Source: Stramenopiles sp. TOSAG23-6
Lineage: Eukaryota > Sar
Direction of reading: 5' to 3'
DNA length: 16,283 nucleotides
Assembly: GCA_900128565.1 (NCBI GenBank)
Contig: LT636095.1
Span: 1 to 16,283 of the forward strand
The translations under genes and the position numbers were made by a program. Numbering within the stretch: the stretch's first letter is position 1; each line of letters starts with the position of its first letter. Positions 1 through 9,900 of this stretch are shown piece by piece. Below the pieces are notes generated by a model. It saw only the letters and a program-made list of their open reading frames with translations, did no database searches and was not told the origin of the DNA.

Positions 1-56
1 ATTTTGTACCTAACAAATTTAAGTTTTTTTTTTTGAAATATTTTTCCAAAATACAT
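1..56 (+). repeat. Intron 1 (3' end only), introner-like repeat
   Basis: The window opens inside an intron. It carries GTACCTAAC at 6-14 and ends with TTTTTCCAAAATACAT, the same 3' end as introns 2 and 6. The coding frame that matches the Sec63 domain is in phase when the exon starts at base 57 (phase 1). The only nearby AG is at 22-23; using it would add an implausible Phe-rich stretch made of the repeat itself. The next AG, at about 91-92, lies inside the conserved coding part. A non-AG acceptor is therefore inferred. Confidence 0.7.
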
Positions 57-2482
57 CTCTTTTTGAAAATTTCACTTCAAATGATACCATCGAAGATGTC
101 TTACGAGTAATTACCGCAGCTGATGAATTTAATGAAGAATTTTCAGTTCGTCGAGCGGAAAAAAGAGACATCAAAGCAATCAAAGGTAGATTCAAATTAC
201 CCAAAAAAGGTGGTATTACAAACAAAGTAAAAGTTTTACAATTAATTCAAGGAAGTCTTGAACAGAATGGTATGTATGTTTTATTTTTTTTTTTAACAAA
301 AAAATCGAATTTTTTTTCGTACGCAATTTTGTACCTAACAATTTTGTTTAGATTTTTTTTTGAAATATTTTTCCAAAATACATAGAAAATAGACTACTTA
401 AAACGCAAGCAGGAAAAATTTTGGAAACTTCATCTCGTATTCTAAAAGCTGCATTGTACTACTTGAAATCAAAAAAGAGTGCAGCAGTTCTTCAAGTGCG
501 TTTAATCTTGCGATCATTGGAAGCAAAGATGTGGGAAAATTCTGATTTCGTGTTACGTCAAATGAAAAATGTTGGAAAAGTCATGTCTAAAAAACTTCAT
601 GACGCAAATCTTAAACATTTTGCTGACCTGAATGGAATTTCTTCCTCGAGGCTAAATCTTCTTGTGGGGAAGAGTGCATCTGCTGTCTTTGGTAGTGTAC
701 GGTGTTCCACTTACATTTCATTTTTTTTTAATACCAAATTTCGTACCTAACGATTTTCGAATTTTAAATATTCTTTTATAACACGGAATCTTTTAAAACG
801 AGTAAATAATCTTCCTTGTCTTAATCTTGAAATTATTCGTGGTCTTACTAATATTCAAATGAATCTGTCCGTGAAAAAAGGTAAAAAAGATTCTGTATGT
901 TTTCAAAATTGAACGTTTTACCCATATTTTTTTCGTATATATAAAATTTCGTACCTAATGATTTTTTTGTACCGAAAAAAAAAATGATATTTTTTTACAA
1001 TACATGTGTCTTCTTACTTTACATCTATAATACTTCAAACAAAACAAAACGAAAAAATAAATCGTAGACTACTTCACTTTGGTAATTCAAGAGACAAGAT
1101 TAAAGTAGATGTACCCAAAGGCATTCATGGTGTTTTAGAAGTCAAAGTTTTACATAATACGATTATTGGCCTAGATCAAAAATGTATCGTGAAATTAGGT
1201 GGAATAAAAATCCATAGTGAAAACAACAAAAATGATAAAAAAAAACATTCAAAACAAACAAAACATCCTCGTGATATGTACGTTTACATCATTAATTTTA
1301 AATTTATTTTGTACGAAATTTTGTACCTAATGATTTTTTGTTTTTAATATTTTCATTCTATACAGTAAAACTACACCAAAACATTTTCAGAACTCGAAGA
1401 ATAAAGCGCGAAATAATTTGCCACGTAGAGTAAAGTCTTCAAAGATGAAAACGTTAGAAAACTTTGGATTTACACCGACTTCTCGAAATACAAAAAAACG
1501 AAAATTTGAAAATAGTTCTGTTCTTGATGAAAAGTCTTCATGCAATATGTCAAATAAATCTTCTTCCGCTTTTGTCTCACAGCAAAAACCACAGAATTTA
1601 TCTACTCATAAAAATGTAAAAACACCGAAACAAAAGAAACAAAAGAAACAAAAGAAACAAAAGAAACAAAAAAATGGATTTGCTCTTGCCAGAGAAAAAC
1701 AGAGAATGAATGGAAATGTAAAGGCAAAAATGAAGTTGGATTTTTCTCAACCGACAAAAATGTCTGTGCAGTCTCAACAGGCGCAATCGGATCCAATATG
1801 GTCACAACAAACACATATGTATGTTTTATTTTTTTTTTAATTTGAATTTTTTTTTTCGTACGAAATTTTGTACCAAACAATTTTTTTAGATTTTTTTTGA
1901 AATATTTTTCCAAAATACATGCAATCTTCTCAGCAACAGCCGTCATCCATATGGGAACTGCAACAACAAGCACAGGTAAACCAACAGCAAAGAAAACTTT
2001 TGAGATTCGAACGTCAAACATTTGCTCCAAAATTTCATCCTCATAACAGAATGGTATATGACAGTCGTGGCACTCAATATCANGAATCTGAACCATTCGA
2101 TTTTCGTCAGCAGCATGTGCCAACAACGTGGCAACAGCAACAGCCGCACCAAANATTTGCTCCAAAATTTCACCCTCATAGAGCAAATATNAATCAAAAC
2201 AGAATGGTATATGGCAGTCGTAGCACTCAATATCAAGAGCCATATTCATTCGGTCAAAGTCATAATGTTTCCCAAGCAGCACCAAAGACTTCTTGGCAAG
2301 AGCAGCAATTACCATATCGTGTAAAATTTCATCGTCAGAATGATAAAAGTTGTTTACAAAAGTTGCAGAAAAAAACGCAATTTTACCAAAATAATTATCA
2401 AAACAATGATGAAAACTATAAAAATGAACAACATTGTTCACAACAACAATACTATGATGATAGTAATCAGCAACAACAATGA
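57..2482 (+). CDS. HFM1: HFM1/MER3-type meiotic DNA helicase, C-terminal part (5' truncated by the window, six exons)
   Basis: Members of this family are 3'-5' helicases of the Ski2/Brr2 class that promote meiotic crossovers. The helicase core is not in the window. Proposed exons are 57-273, 384-696, 784-894, 1006-1277, 1366-1818 and 1921-2482. They join in one open frame of 641 residues ending at TGA 2480-2482. The first ~300 residues read as a Sec63 domain: the blocks EFSVRRAEKRD, KMWENSDFVLRQMKNVGK, HFADLNG, KKDSVSSYFTSIIL and IIGLDQK line up by eye with human HFM1 better than I would expect for Brr2 or ASCC3. The rest is a Lys-rich then Gln-rich low-complexity tail that I cannot match to a known domain. 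Exon edges are frame-checked, but several depend on non-AG acceptors. Alternative canonical choices exist for introns 2, 3 and 6. The 3' exons could in principle belong to another transcript, but the frame links them. Confidence 0.82.
274..383 (+). repeat. Intron 2, introner-like repeat
   Basis: The donor is GTATGT and the last bases are ATACAT, with phase 2 on both sides. GTACCTAAC lies at 331-339 and a near-palindrome TTTCGTACGCAA at 315-326. The repeated unit runs from TATGTATGTTTTA (271) to AAAATACAT (383); its ends are imperfect inverted repeats. A canonical reading is also in frame: GTATGT at 270 to CATAG at 385, 116 bp, giving Asn-Glu-Asn. The internal AG at 350-351 leads to a TAG stop after 13 codons and is excluded. 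Confidence 0.8.
697..783 (+). repeat. Intron 3, diverged member of the same family
   Basis: GTACCTAAC is at 743-751. The donor is probably GTACGG at 697 after the codons for Phe-Gly-Ser. The reading frame resumes with codons for Arg-Asn-Leu-Leu-Lys-Arg near 784, which keeps the spacing of the Sec63 domain. The 3' end (TATAACA or a few bases on) is uncertain. No AG occurs until 801-802. Using that AG with a GTAGTG donor at 692 would be in frame but would delete about six residues. Boundaries are approximate. Confidence 0.6.
895..1005 (+). repeat. Intron 4, no AG dinucleotide inside
   Basis: The donor is GTATGT after Asp-Ser codons (phase 0). The 3' end is ACAATACAT and the frame resumes with GTG TCT TCT TAC. 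The excised length is 111 bp. Read through, the frame meets TGA within six codons, so removal is needed. No AG exists between the donor and base 1066. The AG at 1066-1067 would need a phase-2 donor, which I do not find, and would remove a conserved strand of the Sec63 domain. GTACCTAAT lies at 951-959. Confidence 0.75.
1278..1365 (+). repeat. Intron 5, canonical GT-AG member
   Basis: The donor is GTACGT and the acceptor is CTATACAG, phase 2 on both sides, 88 bp. GTACCTAAT is at 1323-1331 and TTTTGTACGAAA at 1307-1318. The 3' end has ATACAG where introns 2, 4 and 6 have ATACAT, so the splice position is directly comparable among them. Confidence 0.8.
1628..1672 (+). repeat. 9-bp tandem repeat in exon 5 (Lys-Gln-Lys)
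   Basis: Five head-to-tail copies of AAACAAAAG are present, the last with one G-to-A change. In the HFM1 frame they encode a repeated Lys-Gln-Lys stretch inside a basic, probably disordered tail. Confidence 0.9.
1819..1920 (+). repeat. Intron 6, introner-like repeat nearly identical to intron 2
   Basis: The donor is GTATGT and the end is AAAATACAT, phase 2 on both sides, 102 bp. The unit begins TATGTATGTTTTA at 1816, as in intron 2. It has the perfect palindrome TTTCGTACGAAA at 1854-1865 and GTACCAAAC at 1870-1878 in place of GTACCTAAC. An alternative canonical intron, GTTTTA at 1823 to TCTCAG at 1933, is also in frame and would shorten the Gln-rich tail by a few residues. The AG at 1888-1889 leads to a TGA and is excluded. 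Confidence 0.75.
2021..2237 (+). repeat. Imperfect coding duplication in the last exon of HFM1
   Basis: Two copies of a ~65-80 bp segment start at TTTGCTCCAAAATTTCA (2021 and 2156). Each encodes FAPKFHPH, then NRMVY, SR and TQYQE-like residues. The second copy carries a 15-bp insert. Three undetermined bases (2083, 2154, 2191) fall in or right next to the copies, consistent with assembly or allelic ambiguity there. Confidence 0.85.
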
Positions 2483-2670
2483 TGACAAATAGCTATAATA
2501 TTGCTAAAGCAATCACAAGTGTACAATTAAAAAAAAGAATCAGAATTTTCTGGTTGAAAATTTTAATTCGCAACAGTAGAGAACATTAATAATACTTGTA
2601 TATTACAGATATAAGCATTTATTACAAAACCTTAATAAACTGTTTCATTATTCATGATAATTTTCATTAT
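2483..2670. other. Convergent 3' intergenic region
   Basis: This 188-bp AT-rich gap lies between two facing stop codons. AATAAA at 2634-2639 could serve the left gene. AATAAA on the minus strand at 2618-2623 lies about 48 nt past the stop of the right gene. If both are used, the 3' untranslated regions overlap. I see no RNA gene here. The poly(A) assignments are weak in such AT-rich sequence. Confidence 0.5.
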
Positions 2671-2681
2671 TCATGATAATT
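2644..2681. repeat. Perfect 19-bp tandem direct repeat over a stop codon
   Basis: Two adjacent identical 19-bp units (TTCATTATTCATGATAATT) span 2644-2662 and 2663-2681. The second contains the TGA stop (minus strand, 2671-2673) and last codons of the HECT ligase gene. The first repeats that coding end just downstream. Confidence 0.9.
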
Positions 2682-3965
2682 CAACATCATCCCCATCGAG
2701 TCCCCAATCCATCTGAATGACAGTAGTTAATTGTCTTTTCATCACTTCGAGCGTGGAATATCTAGGCAACTCTACATTAAAAAAACAAGTGTCAGCTCTA
2801 GGGAAAGAGTGGTCTATATCCCTTGTTTGTTTTTGTCTTCCGTTTTTCAGAAGCATTCTAACTTTACCGAGTCTAAAATCAGCATCCGTGGCAGGTAATC
2901 GAGATTGCCCCCATGCAAAACGAATAAAGCGTTGTCGTTCCTCTGTTGAGAATCCCCGAAGAACTTTCCAGAAGAAATGAACATGAGCAGCTCGAGGATC
3001 AACGCCACTACCATACACAGTATGTCTCTGTAATAAAGCAATGTCAACAGTAGCTTTTCCACAAACGCGTCTCTCTAATTCTCGCCATGTGAGAAAACTA
3101 AGAATAGCTGGTGGTAAAACATCTGCAATGCCTAATCTTATCGCATCAATCTGTGCACGTGCTTCGGCCAATTTGGCCGCCTCTGCAAGTCGGGCAAAAT
3201 CACGACAATCGGCATAAGATACAATTTTATTTCGCCCGTCTGGGATCAGGTCCAAAATGGATTCATCAGAAAGACGTATAGAGTATGTCAAACAGCTACT
3301 TGGGCTTTTCCCATTCGAACTCGTTTTATCGCTATTTCCGAATAAAGCGATAAAATCACTTTCGCTGTGGCAAGATTCTATCGCTTCTAGTACGCCGCGG
3401 GTCAGAGTTTGGTCTGCTGCTGCAAGATCCGACCTCAACGGTTGCTCCCCAACAAGAGGCTTCCAAAATAGAGAAGTCAACGCAAGTGGTAGATGTACTC
3501 GTGTTCTAATAGCCACACCCATTAGTTGACCAAGAAATCTAAAAAGAGGAAGTGTGTGTAAATGATTCCTCATACCGGACATTGATTTCGTGTGCAGGGT
3601 TCCATTATCAGCATCTTCTTTTACAATGTTTTTTTCAAATAAATTTTCACTAGATCTTTGTGATTCCGGGTTGTTAAAAGTTGTGATTGTTTTCACTGAT
3701 CTAATCATAAACTGGTCTCGATTATCGCCCCATCCAACTTGTTGATTTGCGCAAGGTATAAGAAGTGGTAACAAGCGGTCATTTTTATGATCAAACAATA
3801 TATTCCCTAAAGTGTCAGAGTATGTTCGTTCGGTTTCTTTATTAGAATTGCCTTCGAGTTGTAACTCGCGAGCTATGTCTGCAAAAAACTCTCGATATGG
3901 CCCACCTTCACCGACGACTCGTTCATTTTTAAATCGAACTTCAAATGATAAATGAGGAGCTACAT
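2671..3965 (-). other. HECT catalytic domain of the giant ligase
   Basis: The domain begins near LSFEVRFKNERVVGEGGPYR. It contains FLGQLMGVAIRTRVHLPLAL, WRELERRVCG and RFIRFAWGQSRLP, all close to the HERC1 pattern. It ends with DTCFFNVELPRYSTLEVMKR. The catalytic cysteine is residue 4499 (codon at 2785-2787), 37 residues before the C-terminus, as is usual. At about 430 residues it is longer than the typical 350, because of Ser/Asn-rich inserts encoded around 3550-3690 and 3300-3340. All core motifs are intact, so activity is expected. Confidence 0.95.
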
Positions 3966-6900
3966 TATGTTGTCGCAATTGCCACGCACCTTTCGAAACA
4001 CCTCGGATTCTACCAGGCGCCGATAATTGTCCAAATGCTTGACCGAAAACAGTATTTTTAAAACAGCTTTGTCCATTGGTATTATCTTGAGTGACGTTAG
4101 TCATCCCCCCAGTTGTCATAGATGCCGCAAATCGGTTCACTGCTACCTTAGGCCGAGTCACAGCTGTTGCAGCTGCTGTACTACTCAGAACCTGTTCCAC
4201 AAGAACCGATTTTACATTAGTGAAGATAAGTCCACGAGAAATAAAAATAATACAGCTTAGGGAAGCATCTTCAATCTTTGATATGGCATCATGTGTCCCC
4301 CATGGGAGTTGTTCCCGGTGATAGGAACGACGTAAACCTCGTAAACGAATGCTACTACTCCTTTGCTGACGCATCGCGCAAGATGTCAACCCAAGAGCAT
4401 ACGGTGGCGCATAAGGACGTATAAGTTGAAGAGTATCTTTGAGAAGCAAATTTAGGCGTTGCAAAACTAGTACACGAAGCTGCAATTCGTTTGAAGAAAA
4501 CCGATGTAATGTCTTGTATAAATGCCATCCTTGTGCTCCTTTATAGAATCTATCCGCCGATAATGTAGTCGCAGGTTCATTAGATTCTAGAGAACTTTCT
4601 TCTGATATGTCATTTAACCACAAAACCAATTCTTCATCCGCCTGGAAAGACCATTTTTGCATTAATTCAATTGCTGCAACGAATGCTTCATCTTGTGTAA
4701 AATCACTAGTTAATGAGACACGTGATTCCCGAGGATTTTTAGGCTGTTGCAAAGAAGATTGTACATGCAATCCTGCTGAAACACCAGTTGTTGAAAGATT
4801 CTCTATAGGAATTTGGTTATTTTCATCTCCTTCTTTTGAGTCAATCTTGATAACTGTATTAATTTTGAGTAACGGTGGGGGTGTTACACATTTATCTTGC
4901 TTAGGTGGATATATCGCATCTTCTTTTGTATGGAGTTCTGGTACTACTGGTACTACTGGTACTCCAGATCCCCGTACAGGTAAAATAGCAAGTGCGTTCG
5001 TACAATGTTTTCTCTGTTTTTTATTTGATACCCCTGGTTGTTTTTCTGATTGTCTCCATGCTTGATGTGTTGTGTCATCAATATAGGCTTTCGCTAACGC
5101 CAATACTTTTGAGTCATGTCCATGCCATGCTGATTTTAGGAATTGACAGGGTAATGGTGAGCCGCCTACGCGACACCTTAAAACCTCATCCACCTCTGTC
5201 AATTTTTGAATCCATATTGGTGCAATGTTGATTTCCTTCTCTGAATCTTCACTTTTGCCTTCTTCTGATATTGATATTGAATCGACATCGATATTAGAAG
5301 TTTCTGGGGGATCTCCATGGCTGGAACCACCAACAACGCCATCTGTGTCAATAATCATATCTAGTGGCATTGGAAAACCTTGGGCGGAAGAAGAGAGGTC
5401 GTTGCCATTGTCTGAAGGCAAACCATATTTCTCTTCAGGGACTTCTTCGTCTCGAATGTTTCGGTCGTTACTAGAAATTGGCGAACTGTTATCTTCCATA
5501 GCACAGAAGCTCTCCAGATCGGCCCTTTCTTTAGCTGATAACTCCAGGTTTCGACGTCGTAAATTGCCCCGCATTTGCATTCGCAGTGCAAAAAGGAGCT
5601 CAGTAGTCATACCTGGTGTTTCCAGTATTGGTCGAAGACCTTCAACAAGCTTAGATTCATGATCTTGTAACGCAAGTTCGTGATTACTTTCCATTTCCCA
5701 TGCCTTTTCTTGGAGTTTTGCATCCTTCTTCATTTGATTTAAATTTTTAGCAGATTCACTCTGTGGTAACACAGGAGGGCAAACATTATGAAGTATTTCT
5801 TTGAAATTATTCCATAATACTTGATTAAATTTTATACCAAAGCCATATGGATTTGAAACATTGCTATGTAATGCAATACTAACCTCAATAAGATGCTGTA
5901 GTAATAACGAATGAGATTCTCCTTGTCTAACGTCCTCTGATTCAGACTTTTGTAGGTAAGCTACTTCAGTGTGTATTAATGCGAGATGTTTTAGTGATTG
6001 TTTACTAATCAAACCAGCTACTTGCTGAGGACAGAGTCTCATTAGTTGACATAAAGGCACACTTGCATTTTGCTTAATTAATGGCGGAGTCATTGGATTG
6101 CTAACAATACTTAATAGTGATTCAATACCCCGTAGCAAAGCTAAATTATGAATACCACCCAATGTATCAAAAATATCTGTATATTCTGGGGTGTAGATTC
6201 CTTTTCCAAATGCTCGCATCATCCATACACCAAGACCATACGAAGAACACAATGGAGTCACTACAAGACCACCAATACAAAATGCAGTGGATTTCGATAC
6301 GTCTTGCTTGTCACGTCTTGAGCGCATATAATTAAATGGAGAATATACCCTAACCGGTTTTTCCGGTCTCAGTATTCGTAGCCATAGCCGATTTCCTGGT
6401 AGTATACACGGACCGCAGTTTGCGTAAGTCGCGTCATTATCATAGTCTTTACGTGTACCCATCGCAGCCATTCCGTTAACTTCTAGTGTTCGAATCGGGC
6501 ATCCAGAAAAATCATTTCCTTCATAAATACCAAATGTGTATCCGTGATTATTACCACGATTACGATGCTCTAGATGTCGCATAGCTGTACCGCGACTCAT
6601 TCGTTCCCAAGGACTTTGAAAGTCGCTTACTTTCCGTTTTCTTTGGCCTCGTTTGTTTGACGCATTTTCTGATGTTTCACCATCCGTTCTAATACAAGTG
6701 ACTACCATTGCAGTTACTCGCTGGCGTAGATGTTTCCCAGGTTTTGCATTTGGTTTATATGTGGAATCATTTGATTTGACATCACATGTTACATCGCCAG
6801 CAGTAGACTTTACACATATTTCTGTTCCTAAACCTAATGTGACAATAGAATCACAATCTGTGACAACTGTATTTTTATCAAATATCATTTCCGACTCCTT

Positions 6901-9900
6901 CAGCAGAACACTGGGTAAATTCGGACAGCGAGAAAGTATTAATGGTAAAGCACGCCGTAATGCAGCCAATGCTGATATGCGTTCCTTTGCATAATATAAA
7001 TCTGTAGCGTGGTCGCGACCAACACAGAGAGATCTGCTATTAGAATTGGCTCGCAATGCGGCCCATCCATCTTCACGACCATAAGTAACCGGGTCACACA
7101 ACGCTGCGTTCGCAGTTGTTAAACACCGAATGTCTCGAATACTGTCAATAGAGGAAAATGACTCTGTGTGGTCTAATCCTATACATCCAAAGTATTCAGC
7201 TGCAAACAAGGAGATTGGAGCAGTATAATAGTTGCTTGTATTGTCTTGGTCTGATATATATTCGAATATTTCTTCATGATCTTCTGGTACTTTATCACAT
7301 TTAGGAAGGAGTGCATCCGCAACAGATATAGGATCATGTTGATTCCATAAAGCAAGCTGTAAAACAAGTTTTCTAGCATAAACATTAAAGAGTGCATCTT
7401 CAGTTTCACCACTTGTGCCCATCAAATCCATTAACATTGCTGATTTTGTTGTCTCTACAGATTTCGTTCGTGGGACATGAGGCGCCTGTATCTTAATATT
7501 CTTCATCAATGTAGCTGTGCGTAGTTCCGGTTGGTTGCTTATAACGCTCAAAAGTACAATAGGATACCACCATGAATATAAAATGCCTAAAGATGCTATA
7601 TAAATGGTGACACGAACAAGTTTGGCATCTCCGTCAATTTCAGACACACGACCAACACATCCCGCTGTACAGTCCATTTCAGGCAACCAACTCTCAGTAA
7701 ATGCACTTGCCCAGGAAGTGGGCTGTGTACAGTATTCAGAGTCTTTTTCAATTGTCCTATTATCTGTGTATGATCTCCCAATCAATTCCATGTCATGTCG
7801 TAATTGTTTTTGTGGTGTGTTCTCTATTCCATGCAAGTCTTCTTCGCGTTTCTCGCGGGAGCTTCGCCATTGGTAAACCTGTTGAATTGTTGGGATAATG
7901 CGTACCCGCATTCCTGTAGTAATTAGTCCAATATCGTGTATCGGGCAATCTCCGTGCGAGTTAGTTGAATTCCCAGAACTGTTTGAAGTGTGTTCTTTTT
8001 GGTCTGGGGGTTTTGAAAGGACTATCCGTACATCTTGTAACATTGTTCGGGCCATTGCAAATTCATTTTCGCCACCTGAACGGAGAAGCGTCAATATTTG
8101 ACTTCGTTTTTCAGCATCTATGCCCCGCTGTCGCATTGCATTTTCAATACCTGTCAACCAAGTCGATATAGCACTTGATTCAGCCTCATATGGCACTTCA
8201 TCATTGAACCTTTTTGACGAAGTCCTCCCGGGTTGATGACATCCAGAGCTAGACTTCAGAAATAATTTACAACTAGATGGAACTTTATAATCAGCACTGT
8301 TTTCGCCCCTCTTAATTTGGGTTATATGCTTTCCATACTTTGTAGACTGCAGTATTGTTCGGTTAAGCGAAGTTTCGTTGGTCAGCATTCCCAATGGACT
8401 GTTCGAATTAGACCGGTTTTGGAATGAAATAGGAGACAAAACACGCGATGACTGCCTCTTTCGAATATTACCTTCATCGATTGCAGCATTACGCATGAGA
8501 AATGGAGAAGATGGTGGTTGTCCAGGTGATGTCTCGTTAATAGTCTGATGCAACACATCACCTAAAACAAAATGAGCATGTCTCTCCCGTCGCCCAGAAA
8601 ATGAAATATCTATACCTGGAGAAATTTGTAATGGATATCGTCCTATTGGATAATCCATCTCTTCAATTGTTTCACTATTAACATCTCTACTCTCTAAAGA
8701 TAAATCACGATTCCTGTTATGCGCTCGAAGATTACGTCTAGCTCGAGCACGTGCTATAGCTCGAATATTATAGCCTAATGCACCGGAAAGTTCTAATTCC
8801 GTGTCATCTCCGGTTTCATCATCGGGGAATTCATCAACGAGTTGTGTCACTAAGATATGTTCTTCTTCTGGGAGTTCAGCGTCAACAGTGTCTTCCTCTG
8901 ACGCACACATTCCGACATGCATAGTGATATACGGTTGTGAAGATGGGTCGTTTATCGCGCGAAGTACTTTTTCACCATCTGTTTTGGATATCATTACGGA
9001 TCTGATGGTTAGGCTATCAAATTGTGATACATCCAACGACGCAATTTCTATATCCCTAGATTCCGTATCTGGAGATGCATATGGATCTATATCATCCGGC
9101 AAACCCATTTTACCAGATAAGTCTTCTTCGTTGGAGATAACTAACATCGCACATGCACCTGCTTGTTGTGCGTGCATTGCTTTAATTGCAAATCCACATG
9201 TTCCTCGGTCTACGACAACACAACGACCGCGCATACATTCCTGTGGATCAATAAGAGGTGTAGATGCATCCGCGGGAAAGGCTCGAACTAGAGGTAATCG
9301 CAGACCGGGATAATTTGGAAGCTCCCCCCCAAAAATAGCACCACAATGTTTGAAATACGTAACATCTTCTTCCATCTCACCAGTTTCTACTACCTCATTC
9401 ATACGGTGATACTCGTAGCCCCGCGGTACATTTTCAGCGCTTGGTGCAGTTTCTTCGCCAGCAAGATTTACTTCTTGTTCGTGATTATTTGTAATCAAAG
9501 GTTGACTTATCTCAAGCTCATTTTCAGGTCTAACATACTCTGTAGTATCATCAAATCTAGATCCACCAGTATTGTTCAGAACTTTCATTTCGGATGAATT
9601 TTCTTTTGTGCCGGTATTTGTAGAAGAGCTTGGGCTATGCACTGGTGTAGACAAGCGCATTTGCTTTATCATGAAACCAACATGGGAGTTGCCTCTACAG
9701 TCATCTATTTGGTCTTCCGTTGAGGAATTTGCTACAGCGGTAAGATCATCGGCATACATGAGCATCCAATTTGCTGCCCTGTCTTTATCATCTTCATGGG
9801 CGTAAAGCACGTGCATCAAATGATTCGTTGAAACACCAGGGAAAAACTCCTTTAACTCGCGTGCAGAATTGCGACGCTGGTGACACGCACATGGTTGAAC

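Noticed and set aside
350-351. AG as acceptor of intron 2
   Set aside because: It sits well placed after GTACCTAAC, but the exon it would open meets TAG after 13 codons.
271-383. Ciliate internal eliminated sequences (TA-bounded germline elements) as the explanation for the repeats
   Set aside because: Removing a unit between single TA copies at 271-382 gives a TAG stop soon after, the donors follow GTAYG, and the standard stop codons do not suggest a typical ciliate. Not fully excluded.
1066-1067. AG as acceptor of intron 4
   Set aside because: The phase does not match any nearby GT donor, and about 20 conserved Sec63 residues would be lost.
1888-1889. AG as acceptor of intron 6
   Set aside because: In the frame required by the last exon it is followed at once by TGA at 1898-1900.
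1602-2441. A 279-codon open frame on the minus strand opposite exons 5 and 6 of HFM1
   Set aside because: It reads through intron 6 and the antisense of the Lys/Gln repeats, has no recognisable domain, and overlaps the better-supported + strand frame.
1-2482. Brr2 or ASCC3 as the identity of the Sec63-bearing helicase
   Set aside because: Those proteins have two helicase cassettes and end soon after the second Sec63 domain. The blocks KMWENS, SSYFTSIIL and IIGLDQK fit HFM1 better by eye. A profile search would settle it.
4607-5662. Plus-strand open frames of about 80-150 codons inside the giant gene
   Set aside because: They are antisense shadows of the HECT ligase frame with low-complexity Ser/Thr-rich translations and no domain.
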